Source of the DNA: Paenibacillus polymyxa
Lineage (GTDB): Bacteria > Bacillota > Bacilli > Paenibacillales > Paenibacillaceae
Assembly: GCF_001719045.1 (NCBI RefSeq)
Contig: NZ_CP015423.1
Location: 3,042,501-3,106,500, forward strand
Length of the DNA: 64,000 nucleotides
Reading direction: 5' to 3'
Of the stretch, positions 12,152 to 22,894 are shown piece by piece. The position numbers were made by a program, and so were the translations under genes. Position 1 is the stretch's first letter; every line of letters begins with the position of its first letter. The notes beneath the pieces were generated by a model, which was not told the DNA's origin, made no database searches, and saw only the letters and a list, made by a program, of their open reading frames with translations.

Positions 12152-12792
12152 CGGAAACATTGAAGGTAGCCATGCCAAAGGGACGGATTTATAAGCAGGC
12201 TTCTGAGCTATTTCGCCGAGCGGGGGTTCCCATTCCGCTGGATGTGGACGAGACGCGCAAGCTGGTCATCCCACTGCCCGAACTGGGCATGGAATTTATT
12301 ATGGCGAAGCCCGTTGATGTTCCTACGTATGTGGAGTACGGGGCGGCGGACATTGGCATTGTGGGCAAGGATGTTTTGCTGGAAGAAAACAAGGATGTGT
12401 ATGAACTGCTGGATCTGGGGATTGCCCGTTGTCGGATGTCGGTGATTGCTTTACCAGATTGGCAGCCAGGTATTCGTCAGCGGGTCGCTACAAAATATCC
12501 GAATGTGGCTTCCCAGTATTTTCGGGAGCAAGGCCAGCAGGTGGAGGTTATTAAGCTGAATGGCTCCATTGAGCTGGCGCCGTTAATTGGTCTGGCAGAC
12601 CGCATTGTTGATATGGTAGAAACGGGGCAGACCTTGCGGGAGAATGGATTGGTCGAGCAAATCAGCATACTGGATATTACCAGTCGTCTGATTGCCAATC
12701 GGGTCAGCTACCGGATGAAAAACAGCTCGATTCAGGCATTGTGTGATCGATTGCATCAGGTGATTCCAAATGCGGTGATACCCCGGGAGTAA
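12148..12792 (+). CDS. hisG: ATP phosphoribosyltransferase, short form
   Basis: A 214-aa catalytic subunit that condenses ATP with PRPP, the committed step of histidine synthesis. The conserved opening [13 protein letters not shown] and the internal [13 protein letters not shown] are visible. It lacks the C-terminal regulatory domain of long HisG, as expected with HisZ present. GTG start at 12148 overlaps the hisZ stop and is preceded by AAGGAGG (12132-12138). Confidence 0.97.
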   Translation: MTETLKVAMPKGRIYKQASELFRRAGVPIPLDVDETRKLVIPLPELGMEFIMAKPVDVPTYVEYGAADIGIVGKDVLLEENKDVYELLDLGIARCRMSVIALPDWQPGIRQRVATKYPNVASQYFREQGQQVEVIKLNGSIELAPLIGLADRIVDMVETGQTLRENGLVEQISILDITSRLIANRVSYRMKNSSIQALCDRLHQVIPNAVIPRE

Positions 12793-12861
12793 ATGGACTA
12801 AAGGAATAAGCCAATGGTTAAAGGGGCATTCTGCAAGCTGCAAGTAAGGGGGAATGGACAA

Positions 12862-14175
12862 ATGAAGATCGTATCAGCCCGTGATTTCAGTCTCCAACGG
12901 GAGGTGGATTACGGCACACCTGAGCAAAATGAGGCTGTGCGTACCATTATTCAGTCGGTACGCCAAGAGGGGGATGAGGCTGTCCTGCGATATACGCAAT
13001 CGTTTGATGGTGTATCGCTGACAGCAGAGCAACTTCGTGTGACGGAGGAAGAATTGAAGGCGGCATATGATAAGGTAGAGCCTTCTTTTTTACAGGCGAT
13101 TCGAGAGGCGGCGGATAATATCCGTGCTTTTCACGTGAAGCAAAAACGTAATTCGTGGATGGACTTACAGCCAGATGGTAGCTTGCTCGGTCAAATTATC
13201 CGACCGTTGAAACGTGTAGGCGTGTATGTTCCGGGCGGTAAAGCAGCCTATCCATCCTCAGTGCTGATGAATGTCATTCCCGCTCAGGTGGCTGGTGTAC
13301 CGGAGATTGTCATGGTGACACCCCCGGCGACAGGCGGCAAAGCAGGGATAGATCCATATACACTGGTAGCTGCGGCAGAGGCTGGTGTAACGGAAATATA
13401 TAGGGTTGGCGGAGCGCAGGCGATCGCCTCTCTCGCTTACGGAACACATAGCATTGAGCCAGTCGATAAAATTTGCGGTCCCGGCAACATTTATGTAGCG
13501 CTGGCGAAACGCGAGGTTTACGGTGCGGTGGATATCGACAGTATAGCGGGACCAAGTGAAATTGTCGTGTTGGCTGACGATACAGCAAATGCCTCTTATG
13601 TAGCAGCTGACCTGCTTTCACAGGCAGAACATGACGAAATGGCCTCAGCCATACTGGTTACGCCTTCGCAACGCTTGGCCGAAGAAGTATCAGCTGAAGT
13701 ACAGCGCCAATTGGCGGAGCTGCCGCGCAGAGATATTGCTGCTGCATCGGTGGAGGCATATGGGGCTATCATTGTCGTCGACACTTTGGAAGAGGGCATC
13801 CATATTGTAAACCGACTGGCGCCGGAACATTTGGAAATTATGACAGAGCAGCCGATGGAGCATGTGGGTCTGATTGAAAACGCGGGAGCTATTTTCCTGG
13901 GAGCATACAGCTCGGAGCCAGTAGGCGATTATTTTGCCGGACCTAACCACATTATCCCGACGAATGGAACGGCGCGGTTTTCTTCGCCAGTGGATATTGA
14001 TGATTTTATCAAGAAGTCGAGTATGATCTATTACAGCAAGGAAGCACTGCTGCGCAATGGAGAGACGATTATGCAGCTTGCCCGCCATGAAGGACTGGAA
14101 GGACACGCACGGGCGATACAAGTTCGATTGGACAATGAAAAGAAGGCGGTGGATGGCGATGGGGAACGAAAATAA
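12862..14175 (+). CDS. hisD: Histidinol dehydrogenase
   Basis: A 437-aa enzyme that oxidises histidinol to histidine in two NAD-dependent steps. Family segments include [30 protein letters not shown] and AGPSEI. The open frame extends upstream to 12814, but ATG at 12862 is chosen: it has AAGGGGG at 12846-12852, and the protein then begins MKIVSARDF like other HisD proteins. It overlaps the hisB start by 23 bases. Confidence 0.96.
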   Translation: MKIVSARDFSLQREVDYGTPEQNEAVRTIIQSVRQEGDEAVLRYTQSFDGVSLTAEQLRVTEEELKAAYDKVEPSFLQAIREAADNIRAFHVKQKRNSWMDLQPDGSLLGQIIRPLKRVGVYVPGGKAAYPSSVLMNVIPAQVAGVPEIVMVTPPATGGKAGIDPYTLVAAAEAGVTEIYRVGGAQAIASLAYGTHSIEPVDKICGPGNIYVALAKREVYGAVDIDSIAGPSEIVVLADDTANASYVAADLLSQAEHDEMASAILVTPSQRLAEEVSAEVQRQLAELPRRDIAAASVEAYGAIIVVDTLEEGIHIVNRLAPEHLEIMTEQPMEHVGLIENAGAIFLGAYSSEPVGDYFAGPNHIIPTNGTARFSSPVDIDDFIKKSSMIYYSKEALLRNGETIMQLARHEGLEGHARAIQVRLDNEKKAVDGDGERK

Positions 14176-14767
14176 CGTAACAGAACGTACAGGCAGCGTC
14201 AGCCGAAAGACGAACGAAACGGATATTCAGCTATCTTTTGCAGTAGACGGCACAGGGCAAGCTGAGATTGAAACGGATGTTCCGTTTCTGAATCACATGC
14301 TGGATTTGTTCACCAAGCACGGACACTTTGACCTGAATGTACAGGCCAGAGGGGATGTTGATATCGACGATCATCATACCGTAGAGGATATTGGTATTTG
14401 TCTGGGGCAAACCTTGCTGGAAGCGTTGGGTGATAAAAGAGGAATCAAGCGCTATGCCAGCGTCTTTGTACCGATGGATGAGGCGCTCGCGCAGGTTGTC
14501 ATTGATCTGAGTAACCGCCCTCACTTTGAGTATCGTGCGGAGTATCCGTCACAGCAGGTAGGGAGCTTTTCGACGGAGCTGGTGCATGAATTTCTGTGGA
14601 AATTTGCGTTGGAGGCTCGCATGACGCTACACGTCATCGTTCACTACGGGCAAAATACCCACCATATGATTGAAGCGGTGTTCAAAGCGCTGGGACGTGC
14701 ACTGGATGAAGCGACATCCATTGATCCGCGGGTGACGGGAGTGCCTTCAACGAAGGGAGTGCTGTAG
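14153..14767 (+). CDS. hisB: Imidazoleglycerol-phosphate dehydratase
   Basis: A 204-aa enzyme that dehydrates imidazole-glycerol phosphate. The metal-binding motifs are visible: [13 protein letters not shown], then [16 protein letters not shown], and later [15 protein letters not shown]. The gene starts inside the end of hisD. ATG 14153 has AGAAGG six bases upstream; ATG 14159 is the alternative. A longer frame back to 14057 lies wholly within hisD and is rejected. Confidence 0.95.
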   Translation: MAMGNENNVTERTGSVSRKTNETDIQLSFAVDGTGQAEIETDVPFLNHMLDLFTKHGHFDLNVQARGDVDIDDHHTVEDIGICLGQTLLEALGDKRGIKRYASVFVPMDEALAQVVIDLSNRPHFEYRAEYPSQQVGSFSTELVHEFLWKFALEARMTLHVIVHYGQNTHHMIEAVFKALGRALDEATSIDPRVTGVPSTKGVL

Positions 14768-14770
14768 CCC

Positions 14771-15400
14771 ATGTCCATTGCCATTGTGGATTACGGCAGA
14801 GGCAATCTGCATAGTGTGAGCAAGGCCGTTGAACGTCTTGGCTATGAGGCTGTAGTAACGGGAGATGCCCAAGTGATTCGTTCCTCCAGCGGTGTGATTT
14901 TGCCAGGTGTAGGGGCATTCGGGGACGCTATGGAGCATTTGCGTTCCAGCGGATTGGATCGGGTAATTCAGGAGGTTGCCAGCGCTGGACAACCACTGCT
15001 CGGTGTTTGTCTAGGAATGCAACTGTTGTTCACTCGTGGTGAAGAATACGGCAGTCACGAAGGGCTTAATATTTTACCAGGCGAGGTCGTTCGATTTGCT
15101 CCTGATCTGGGGGTTAAAGTGCCGCATATGGGCTGGAATCGTCTGTGTATGATTCAGCCGGACCACCCGTTGTTACAGGGCTTGGAGGAAGGACATGTGT
15201 ATTTTGTGCATTCCTATCATGCGAAGCCGGAGGTCGAAAGTGACCTGCTGGCGGTGACCGATTATGGCGGGCCCGTAACAGCTATCGTGGGCAGAGGCCA
15301 TGTATATGGCATGCAGTTCCACCCAGAGAAAAGCGGGGCAATGGGGATGCGACTGCTTCGTCAGTTTTTGGAACTAGCGGAAGTGGAAAAGCGAGCGTAA
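14771..15400 (+). CDS. hisH: Imidazole glycerol phosphate synthase, glutaminase subunit
   Basis: A 209-aa class I glutamine amidotransferase that supplies ammonia to HisF. It opens IAIVDYGRGNLHSV, has the nucleophile in GVCLGMQLLF (Cys80) and the catalytic His in MQFHPEKSG near the C-terminus. The ATG follows GAAGGGAG. Two further his genes lie downstream before its partner hisF is complete (hisA then hisF). Confidence 0.96.
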   Translation: MSIAIVDYGRGNLHSVSKAVERLGYEAVVTGDAQVIRSSSGVILPGVGAFGDAMEHLRSSGLDRVIQEVASAGQPLLGVCLGMQLLFTRGEEYGSHEGLNILPGEVVRFAPDLGVKVPHMGWNRLCMIQPDHPLLQGLEEGHVYFVHSYHAKPEVESDLLAVTDYGGPVTAIVGRGHVYGMQFHPEKSGAMGMRLLRQFLELAEVEKRA

Positions 15401-15495
15401 CGATTCGTGAGTATGCAGTTGGTGGTACGCCAACTTTGGTCGTTGATTGATGTAAAGGCATATAGATGTTGAATAGCTCACAAGGGGGTCATACT

Positions 15496-16227
15496 TTGTT
15501 CACGATATACCCGGCGATTGATATTCGCGATGGCAAATGTGTACGACTGGTACAAGGAGATTATAACCAGGAGACGATATACAACGAAAACCCGGTGGAG
15601 GTTGCCCAAGAATGGGAGCGTTTGGGCGGCTCCTACATTCATTTGGTTGATTTGGACGGTGCTAAAGCAGGTCAACCGGTGAACGATGAGCTCATTGGGC
15701 GCATCGCTTCTGCGGTGCAAGTGCCTGTACAAGTGGGTGGCGGCTTGCGTACACGTGAACATGTAGAGCGACTGTTGTCGCTGGGCGTGAGCCGTGTGAT
15801 CTTGGGTACGGCAGCGATTGAGGACCGGGCTTTTACGGAAGCAGTATTGGGTACCTACGGTGATCGGATCGCCATTGGTCTGGATGCACGGAATGGCTAT
15901 GTGGCCACGCGCGGATGGCTTGAAACCTCGGAGGTTCGAGCGGACGAATTGGCTGCTGAGTTGGCCTCCAAGGGAGCGGAAACGTTCATTTTTACAGACA
16001 TTTCCCGCGACGGAATGATGCAAGGCCCGAATGTGGAGGCGATCGTAGCGCTTGCGAAAAGCAGTGGACGAACCGTGATCGCTTCCGGCGGTGTCAGCAA
16101 GATGGACGATCTAATCACGCTGAGCACCTATACGAAAGAGGGTGTAGGCGGTGCTATTGTGGGTAAGGCATTGTATACGGGCAGCATTGATTTACAGGTC
16201 GCGGTACAAGCTGTAGCAAAGGCATAG
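15496..16227 (+). CDS. hisA: ProFAR isomerase HisA
   Basis: A 243-aa (beta/alpha)8 isomerase, fourth step of the pathway. It opens [20 protein letters not shown], has GGGLRT in the middle and the phosphate-binding [10 protein letters not shown] near the C-terminus. A TTG start at 15496 is chosen because AAGGGGG (15483-15488) stands seven bases upstream and the usual family N-terminus follows. The frame extends back to ATG 15466 with no ribosome site. Confidence 0.95.
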   Translation: MFTIYPAIDIRDGKCVRLVQGDYNQETIYNENPVEVAQEWERLGGSYIHLVDLDGAKAGQPVNDELIGRIASAVQVPVQVGGGLRTREHVERLLSLGVSRVILGTAAIEDRAFTEAVLGTYGDRIAIGLDARNGYVATRGWLETSEVRADELAAELASKGAETFIFTDISRDGMMQGPNVEAIVALAKSSGRTVIASGGVSKMDDLITLSTYTKEGVGGAIVGKALYTGSIDLQVAVQAVAKA

Positions 16228-16238
16228 GGGGAGTAGGC

Positions 16239-16997
16239 ATGCTGGCTAAACGTATTATTCCCTGCTTGGATGTAAAGGATGGCAGGGTGGTTAAGGGCGT
16301 TAATTTTGTGAACTTACGCGATGCAGGCGATCCGGTGGAATTGGCGGCACTTTATGATCGGGAAGGGGCGGACGAAATCGTATTTCTGGATATTTCTGCT
16401 TCAGTTGAAGGGCGTGCCACCATGGAAGAAGTAGTTCGTCAGACAGCCGGGGAAATTGCCATTCCTTTCACCGTAGGTGGCGGGATATCTCATGTCGATG
16501 ATATGAAACGCATTTTGCGTGCCGGAGCTGATAAAATCGGCGTAAATACGGCAGCTGTCCGTAACCCTCAGCTGATTGCGGAGGGTGCGCGCAGCTTTGG
16601 CTCACAATGTATCGTTGTTGCCATTGATGCCAAGTACAACGAGGCGTGGGGCGAGTGGGAAGTGTATACGCACGGAGGCCGCACGCCATCTGGTATCCGA
16701 GCCTTGGCCTGGGCCAAGGAAGCTGAACAGTTGGGAGCCGGTGAGATTCTGCTGACCAGCATGAATGCGGACGGAACCAAGGACGGCTTTGACCTGCCAC
16801 TGACTTCCGCGGTATCGGATACCGTTGGGATTCCAGTTATCGCTTCTGGCGGAGCAGGCAAACAGGAGCATTTCTATGACGTGTTTACGGCGGGCAAAGC
16901 GGATGCTGGATTAGCAGCAACGATTTTTCATTATAAAGAAATAGGAATCCCTGAGCTAAAACGGGATTTGAAGCGCAGAGGAGTGGAGATACGATGA
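16239..16997 (+). CDS. hisF: Imidazole glycerol phosphate synthase, cyclase subunit
   Basis: A 252-aa (beta/alpha)8 cyclase paired with HisH, making IGP and AICAR. It opens [20 protein letters not shown], with the catalytic Asp in CLD, and has the phosphate-binding ASGGAG near the C-terminus. ATG follows AGGGGGAG, and the stop overlaps the hisIE start (ATGA at 16994). Confidence 0.97.
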   Translation: MLAKRIIPCLDVKDGRVVKGVNFVNLRDAGDPVELAALYDREGADEIVFLDISASVEGRATMEEVVRQTAGEIAIPFTVGGGISHVDDMKRILRAGADKIGVNTAAVRNPQLIAEGARSFGSQCIVVAIDAKYNEAWGEWEVYTHGGRTPSGIRALAWAKEAEQLGAGEILLTSMNADGTKDGFDLPLTSAVSDTVGIPVIASGGAGKQEHFYDVFTAGKADAGLAATIFHYKEIGIPELKRDLKRRGVEIR

Positions 16998-17725
16998 GCA
17001 ACGAATTGAACCAACAGCTATCTCTGGAGCAGATACTGGATAATGTACGCTGGAATGAGGCAGGACTTGTCTCGGCGATTGTGCAGGATGATGCTACGCT
17101 TCAGGTGCTTACGCTGGCCTACATGAACCGCGAATCGCTGAAACTATCTTTGGAGTCGGGAGAGACCTGGTTCTGGTCACGTTCCAGACAGGAGCTGTGG
17201 CACAAGGGGGCTACTTCGGGGAATACGCAAAAAATCACCTCCATTCAGCTGGATTGTGACGGTGATGCCCTGTTGGTACGTGTCATTCCGAGCGGTCCTG
17301 CCTGTCATACAGGAGCAACGAGCTGCTTTTTTCGTAATATTTCCGCCCCAGGAACGGCTGTAGCACCTGTTGCAGGAAATGCAGGAGACCACACGTTGGT
17401 AAATGATGTCTCCAGTGCTTCAGCAGACCGCTTTGAGGTACTTGCCCAGCTGGAGGCGATTATTAAGGAGCGCGAAGAGACACGTCCTGAAGGGGCCTAC
17501 ACGACTTATCTTTTTGATAAAGGTGTAGACAAAATCTTGAAAAAGGTTGGCGAAGAAGCATCCGAGACAATCATTGCCGCCAAAAATAAAGATAATGACG
17601 AACTGCGCCTGGAGGTCAGCGATTTGATTTATCACCTGCTGGTGCTGTTGCAGGAGCGCAAGCTACCGCTCGATGACGTTCTGGCTGAGCTGAATCGCCG
17701 TCATGAACGTCCTCGTCGTGATTAG
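16994..17725 (+). CDS. hisIE: Fused phosphoribosyl-AMP cyclohydrolase / phosphoribosyl-ATP pyrophosphatase
   Basis: A 243-aa two-domain protein for steps two and three of histidine synthesis. The HisI part (about residues 15-120) has [21 protein letters not shown] and the zinc ligands in [12 protein letters not shown]. The HisE part (about 148-243) has EERE-type acidic residues and the helix [14 protein letters not shown] low-complexity linker joins them. It overlaps hisF by 4 bases. Confidence 0.95.
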   Translation: MSNELNQQLSLEQILDNVRWNEAGLVSAIVQDDATLQVLTLAYMNRESLKLSLESGETWFWSRSRQELWHKGATSGNTQKITSIQLDCDGDALLVRVIPSGPACHTGATSCFFRNISAPGTAVAPVAGNAGDHTLVNDVSSASADRFEVLAQLEAIIKEREETRPEGAYTTYLFDKGVDKILKKVGEEASETIIAAKNKDNDELRLEVSDLIYHLLVLLQERKLPLDDVLAELNRRHERPRRD

Positions 17726-17761
17726 TACGGTTTGTTGTAGTGTTGAAAGGGGGAGGGTCGC

Positions 17762-18586
17762 ATGAAAATTGACTATCATACGCATCACGCCCGCTGCGGG
17801 CATGCCATAGGGAGTCTGGAAGAGTATGTACAGCAGGGAATTCGGCTAGGGCTGGATCAGCTCGGCTTGTCCGATCACATGCCACTACTGCATGTAAAAC
17901 CGGCTGACTATTACCCGGAAATGGCAATGCCTATGGAGGAGCTGCCCCGATACGTGGAAGAATGTTTGGAACTGAAGGAACGTTTTAAAGGGCAAATTGA
18001 TATTCGTGTTGGCTTGGAAGGCGACTACATCGAGGGCTGGGAACGAGAAATCGAAGACATCATCACCGCGTATCCCTGGGATTATGTGATTGGTTCCGTC
18101 CACTTTCTCGGTGAATGGGATGTCACGGACTTCCGTCAGGTACACCATTGGGAAGGCAAAAATGTGCTTGAGGTGTACCGCATGTATTATGATGCGATTT
18201 CCAAGGCAGCAGCTACCGGTTTGTATGACATCATGGGTCATTTGGATGTCATTAAGCGCTTCGGCTATCATCCGAGGCCGGAGGAAATGGAGGAGCTGCG
18301 TGAACTGGAGCGTGCCGCAATTTCAGCCGTTGCCCGTAGCGGTCGGGCGATGGAACTGAATGCATCAGGGCTTTCGAAGCCCTGTGCCGAGATGTTCCCG
18401 AGCCGCCGCATGCTGGAAGAAGCTTTTTCGCTAGGCATCCCGCTGACCGTAGGATCGGATGCTCATGATCCGGCGAAGCTGTCCGAGCACTTGGAGAAGG
18501 CACGCGCGCTTCTATATGAAGTCGGCTATCGCGAGCTTGCCGTATTTCAGCATCGCGAGCGCTCGCTGGTGCCGCTGATGCTTTAA
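17762..18586 (+). CDS. hisJ: Histidinol-phosphatase, PHP family
   Basis: A 274-aa PHP-domain metallophosphatase, the penultimate histidine step. Metal motifs are DYHTHHARCGHA (His6, His8), LSDHMP, VGSVHF-type (IGSVHFLG) and the C-terminal GSDAHDP. ATG follows AAGGGGGAGGG. It is the last gene of the his cluster, 36 bases after hisIE. With it the cluster encodes every step except the final aminotransferase (hisC). Confidence 0.93.
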   Translation: MKIDYHTHHARCGHAIGSLEEYVQQGIRLGLDQLGLSDHMPLLHVKPADYYPEMAMPMEELPRYVEECLELKERFKGQIDIRVGLEGDYIEGWEREIEDIITAYPWDYVIGSVHFLGEWDVTDFRQVHHWEGKNVLEVYRMYYDAISKAAATGLYDIMGHLDVIKRFGYHPRPEEMEELRELERAAISAVARSGRAMELNASGLSKPCAEMFPSRRMLEEAFSLGIPLTVGSDAHDPAKLSEHLEKARALLYEVGYRELAVFQHRERSLVPLML

Positions 18587-18623
18587 TTATTACGTTTATT
18601 GGGCTAAGTATCATTTCCAGTGG

Positions 18624-18669
18624 TTAGCCGAACGCTCTCTATTTCTACAGGGAAAAAGCGCTCGGCTAT
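18624..18669 (+). terminator. Possible terminator after hisJ
   Basis: The stem TAGCCGAACGCT / AGCGCTCGGCTA has one mismatch and a 22-base loop. Only a short T-run follows, so this is uncertain. Confidence 0.4.
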
Positions 18670-18813
18670 TTAGCGTATTCTTATATACATATCTATAGGT
18701 ATACAAGAGTGTATCCGATTTTTGGAATGAGGCAGGATCGACTGTCAAGTCGTTTTGAAGTTGTGGTATACTGAAGGGTATGAACATGCCAGTTACTTTT
18801 AAAGGAGGTGCCT

Positions 18814-20592
18814 TTGTTATTTATGAAAGGGAAACATCTGCGAGTATCGGAACCTAGCCCTAAAATTATTGCTTTGCGTTTCGACGCATCTTTCTTTTTT
18901 GAGAAAGCTGTGCGCTCGCTTGATCGCAATCATTATGACAAGGCATTGAAATATTTTCGCAAAGCCGTTGAATATGAACCGGATAATCCGGTGAATCATT
19001 GCAATATGGCGGGTATATTATCAGAGATGGGGGATTATGCAGGTTCGAATGAGATCCTGTCCTCTGTTCTGAGTGACGTAGACTCGTCGATGACAGAGTG
19101 TTATTTCTATATGGCGAATAATTACGCTAATATGGAGCAGTTTGAAGAAGCGGAGAAAGCATTGGTCACGTACCTGGAGGAGGACGAAGAAGGCCAGTTT
19201 CTTGATGAAGCGGAGGAAATGATGGAGCTGCTCTATTATGAGCTGGACCGTCCAACGAAGCTGAACCGCATTAAGGCCCGGCAGGGAGTAGTAGAGCATG
19301 ATCAGGCTCGTGTCCTGCTGGAGGAGGGGAAATTTGCTCAGGCAGCCCAGTTGCTCAAGCAAATTTCAGAGGAACAACCGGATATGTTCGCTGCGCGGAA
19401 TAATCTGGCGCTGGCGTATTACTACATGGGATTGTTCCAAAATGCTAAGGCTACCATTATTCAAGTGCTGGAAGATGAGCCGGGTAATTTACACGCATTG
19501 TGCAACTTGGCGATCTTTTATCAGCACGAGGGCGGCGGCCCGGAATTGGATCGTCTGGTGCAGACTTTGGCGGTTACTATACCGTTTCAGGAGGAGCAGG
19601 TATTCAAGCTGGCGACCACTATGGGGATTCTCGGACGCCATGAGGAGGCCTACAGACATTTCCGCAGGTTGCTTCATGGCGATGAAGAGAACAATGCGGA
19701 TGCTTCTTTGTACCATTACACGGCGGTAGCTGCTAGCAATACCGGAAGATATGCGGAAGCTCGGCGGTTGTGGAGTCATTTGCAAAAACAGGATGCTTCC
19801 TCGGAAGTTCCGCGGTTTTTCCTGTCCCGACTGGAGGAACTCCAGCAGGAGGGTACACCGCTGCAAGTGCTCAGCTATCATTATCATCTCCCGTTTGAGG
19901 AGCAATTCCGCATGTGGGAGAAGTTTGGTGCTGACCAGGTGCCTGACAGTATGAAGAAGGACCCGCTAATCCGGTCATCCTTCTTCTGGGCCTTGCGCCA
20001 CGGGGATCGGGCGACTCAGCTTCAGGTCATTCAGGCGTTAAGCTTGATCGGTGATGATGAGGTGCGTCAGGCACTGGAGTCCTTCGTAGAAGACCCGGAC
20101 CAGGAGGATGAACTGAAACGCCGTGCCTTGCAAGTATTGCAAGAGCTGGTGGAGCAGGGTGAGCAGAAAATGTACCCGGAAACGGAACATTCTGATCAGT
20201 TGGAGGTTGAGAACGATCCGCATACAATTGAAGGTGGTGTATCTGCTTCCCCGGTCGATCCACAATGGCAGGCAGTGCTGGATAAGGTACTGACCGTCAT
20301 GAGCAAGCCATCAGATCCGGCCATGCAGCACGATTTGAGATCGCTTTGGCTGGAGTATTTGGATCGGCTTGCCCCGGAAGTTCCGATGGTTCAGCATACT
20401 GAGGGATGGGCAGCGGCGCTGGAATATTTGACAGCTAAAATGCATCATCATTCAGTCACCTATCAGGAAGTAGCCGATCGTTATGGTATTTCCGTATCGA
20501 CCGTAAGCCGCTATGCACGCCAGATTGACAGCGTGTGTGGTATCAAACAGAAGCTGAAGCAACCGCTCTCCACGTTTAAAAAGCAGGTCTGA
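18814..20592 (+). CDS. TPR-repeat protein with C-terminal helix-turn-helix (YvcD-like)
   Basis: A protein of about 593 aa. Residues about 25-330 form successive tetratricopeptide repeats (for example YDKALKYFRKAVEYEPDNPV). A middle helical region and an acidic linker follow. Residues about 548-575 read as a helix-turn-helix, VTYQEVADRYGISVSTVSRY. It lies between the his operon and trxB, the place of yvcD in B. subtilis; no function is known to me. AGGAGG at 18803-18808 is 5 bases before TTG 18814 and 14 before ATG 18823; either could be the start. Confidence 0.8.
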   Translation: MLFMKGKHLRVSEPSPKIIALRFDASFFFEKAVRSLDRNHYDKALKYFRKAVEYEPDNPVNHCNMAGILSEMGDYAGSNEILSSVLSDVDSSMTECYFYMANNYANMEQFEEAEKALVTYLEEDEEGQFLDEAEEMMELLYYELDRPTKLNRIKARQGVVEHDQARVLLEEGKFAQAAQLLKQISEEQPDMFAARNNLALAYYYMGLFQNAKATIIQVLEDEPGNLHALCNLAIFYQHEGGGPELDRLVQTLAVTIPFQEEQVFKLATTMGILGRHEEAYRHFRRLLHGDEENNADASLYHYTAVAASNTGRYAEARRLWSHLQKQDASSEVPRFFLSRLEELQQEGTPLQVLSYHYHLPFEEQFRMWEKFGADQVPDSMKKDPLIRSSFFWALRHGDRATQLQVIQALSLIGDDEVRQALESFVEDPDQEDELKRRALQVLQELVEQGEQKMYPETEHSDQLEVENDPHTIEGGVSASPVDPQWQAVLDKVLTVMSKPSDPAMQHDLRSLWLEYLDRLAPEVPMVQHTEGWAAALEYLTAKMHHHSVTYQEVADRYGISVSTVSRYARQIDSVCGIKQKLKQPLSTFKKQV

Positions 20593-20631
20593 GACCTGCT
20601 CCAAACATCACTTAAAGGAGGCAACAAACGT

Positions 20632-21585
20632 ATGTATAAATCCATAATTATTGGTACAGGTCCTGCAGGCTACACAGCCGCTATTTATTTGGCACGCGCT
20701 AACATGAATCCGCTGATCATTGAAGGGATGCAGCCCGGTGGGCAGCTTACTACAACGACCGAAATTGAAAATTTCCCGGGTTTTGAGCAAGGTATCCTCG
20801 GGCCTGAACTGATGGATAATATGCGCAAGCAGGCTGAACGTTTTGGCGCTGAATTTACCTCCGGTTGGGTTGAGGAAGTGGATTTCAGCAAACGTCCTTT
20901 TAAAGTGAAGGTAGAGGGTAAAGGCATCATTGAGGCGGAGTCGGTCATTATTGCTACAGGTGCGTCCGCCAAATATCTAGGCATCCCGGGTGAGCAAGAC
21001 AATGTAGGTCGCGGAGTCAGCACGTGCGCAACTTGCGATGGCTTCTTTTTCCGCGGGAAAAAGATTGTCGTGGTTGGCGGTGGCGATTCAGCCATGGAGG
21101 AAGCGAGCTTCTTGACCCGTTTTGCTTCCAGTGTAACCTTGGTCCATCGTCGCGATGAGTTGCGGGCGTCCAAAATTATGCAAGATCGCGCGCGTGAGAA
21201 CGAAAAAGTACATTGGGCATTAAACCGGACTCCTCTGGAAGTTGTGACGGGAGAAGCTGGCTTAAAGGGTTTGAAGGTACACAATAATGAGACCAATCAG
21301 GATGAGCTGATTGAGGTCGATGGCGTATTCGTAGCCATCGGGCATACACCGAACACAGGTTTCCTGAACGGACAAATCCATACCGATGAACACGGCTATA
21401 TTGTAGTGAAGCCAGGCACAACAGAAACGAATATCCCCGGAGTTTTTGCCTGTGGGGATGTACAGGATAACCGTTACCGGCAAGCTATTACGGCTGCGGG
21501 AACGGGCTGTATGGCGGCTATGGACTGCGAGAAGTATCTCGAAGGCAGTGCTGTTCACGACTGGAGCGAAACACTGGATCAATAA
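20632..21585 (+). CDS. trxB: Thioredoxin reductase
   Basis: A 317-aa flavoprotein passing electrons from NADPH through FAD to thioredoxin. The FAD-binding motif GTGPAGYTAAIYLARA begins at residue 8, the redox disulfide is CATC at residues 132-135, the NADPH motif GGGDSAMEEA follows, and the C-terminal FAD motif is GVFACGDVQD. The ATG follows AAAGGAGG. Full length for the low-molecular-weight type. Confidence 0.97.
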   Translation: MYKSIIIGTGPAGYTAAIYLARANMNPLIIEGMQPGGQLTTTTEIENFPGFEQGILGPELMDNMRKQAERFGAEFTSGWVEEVDFSKRPFKVKVEGKGIIEAESVIIATGASAKYLGIPGEQDNVGRGVSTCATCDGFFFRGKKIVVVGGGDSAMEEASFLTRFASSVTLVHRRDELRASKIMQDRARENEKVHWALNRTPLEVVTGEAGLKGLKVHNNETNQDELIEVDGVFVAIGHTPNTGFLNGQIHTDEHGYIVVKPGTTETNIPGVFACGDVQDNRYRQAITAAGTGCMAAMDCEKYLEGSAVHDWSETLDQ

Positions 21586-21663
21586 AAGAGTGACTATAGT
21601 ACACAAAAAGGCTAACGGGAGAGCGAAGGAAGCCTCTGTTATGCCGTATCTTTTGTTCAGGAA

Positions 21664-21703
21664 GAGAAAGCCTGCTGCGTTTGCACAGGCTTTCTCCTTT
21701 TTA
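21664..21703 (+). terminator. Terminator after trxB
   Basis: A perfect 11-bp stem, GAGAAAGCCTG / CAGGCTTTCTC, and a T-rich tail. Confidence 0.9.
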
Positions 21704-21877
21704 TGGGTGCATGAGGTTAAAAGTTCCGCTAATCGTACACTTTTCAACAAGGAAGTGTCCTTGACCGTAACGGGGGCTTCAATTATAGTTGGAACGTAGG
21801 AATACTCTTATGAAGTAGGAATTGTAATCGTATATTTCATACCAGGTTTTTAAGTAAACACAAAGGTGGCTTGGAAC

Positions 21878-22828
21878 ATGTCTGAAAGTATCTATGTAGG
21901 TGTCGATTTGGGCGGTACCGCGATTAAAGTCGGCATTTGTAATGAAAACGGACAGCTTTTGCACACATATGAGGGACCAACCGAAACCGATAAAGGTGTA
22001 GACGTTGTCATCGGTAATATCGAAAAATATGTGCGGCATATTGTTGAGCAATCTCCTTATGAGTGGGATCAACTAAAGGGTGTCGGTGCAGGCGTTGCAG
22101 GTTTTACGAATGTTCGTGATGGTATTATTGTCCTCGCTCCTAATATTGGCTTTCGTGACGTACCGATCCGTGCGCTCCTAGAGAACCGGATTGGCAAGCC
22201 TGTGAAAATAGACAACGATGCGAATGTTGCTGCGCTGGGTGAGGCTTGGGCTGGTGCAGGCAAAGGCATAGAAAACTGCGTATGCTATACCCTGGGAACA
22301 GGCGTAGGTGGCGGTATTATTATAAACGGTAAAATATACCAGGGTTCTTCGGGCATGGCCGGAGAAATTGGCCATATCAGTGTCGTACCTGATCTGGAGG
22401 CTATTCAGTGTGGATGCGGCAAAATGGGTTGCTTGGAAACTGTATCTTCCGCAACAGGCATCATTCGTATGGCCAAGGACGCTGTGGAACGTGGCGACCG
22501 GACCTCTCTGGCGCTGGAAGATCAAATTGCTGCCAAGGAAGTATTTGATGCTGCTAAAGCTGGAGATGAAGTCGCGCTGCGTATCGTGAACCGGGCTGCC
22601 TTTTATTTGGGGAAATCCATGGCAGCGGTTGCCGCTGTGCTTAATCCAGAGTTGTTTATTATAGGCGGCGGTGTTTCTAAAGCAGGCGACTTTTTATTTG
22701 AAGAGATGCGTCGCGTATACGCCAAACTGGCACCTGAACCGCTTCAAAAGGGTGTATATATCGTACCAGCGGTGTTAGGCAATGACGCAGGTATCGTAGG
22801 GGCTGCAGGGTTGCTGCTACGCTCCTGA
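21878..22828 (+). CDS. glcK: Glucokinase, ROK family
   Basis: A 316-aa ATP-dependent sugar kinase. The phosphate-binding opening is VGVDLGGTAIKVGI, the sugar-site segment is GEIGHISV, and the ROK zinc motif is CGCGKMGCLE. Gram-positive glucokinases of this length belong here. ATG 21878 has AAAGGTGG (21862-21869) eight bases upstream; the in-frame GTG at 21866 lies in that site. B. subtilis has nudF (yvcI) at this point between trxB and rapZ, so glcK replaces it here. Confidence 0.9.
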   Translation: MSESIYVGVDLGGTAIKVGICNENGQLLHTYEGPTETDKGVDVVIGNIEKYVRHIVEQSPYEWDQLKGVGAGVAGFTNVRDGIIVLAPNIGFRDVPIRALLENRIGKPVKIDNDANVAALGEAWAGAGKGIENCVCYTLGTGVGGGIIINGKIYQGSSGMAGEIGHISVVPDLEAIQCGCGKMGCLETVSSATGIIRMAKDAVERGDRTSLALEDQIAAKEVFDAAKAGDEVALRIVNRAAFYLGKSMAAVAAVLNPELFIIGGGVSKAGDFLFEEMRRVYAKLAPEPLQKGVYIVPAVLGNDAGIVGAAGLLLRS

Positions 22829-22894
22829 TTCACAGGTTATTGATAATACGGGTACTGGTATAGAGCGAAGAAGCAAAAGGAGAGGGAAGTCCAT

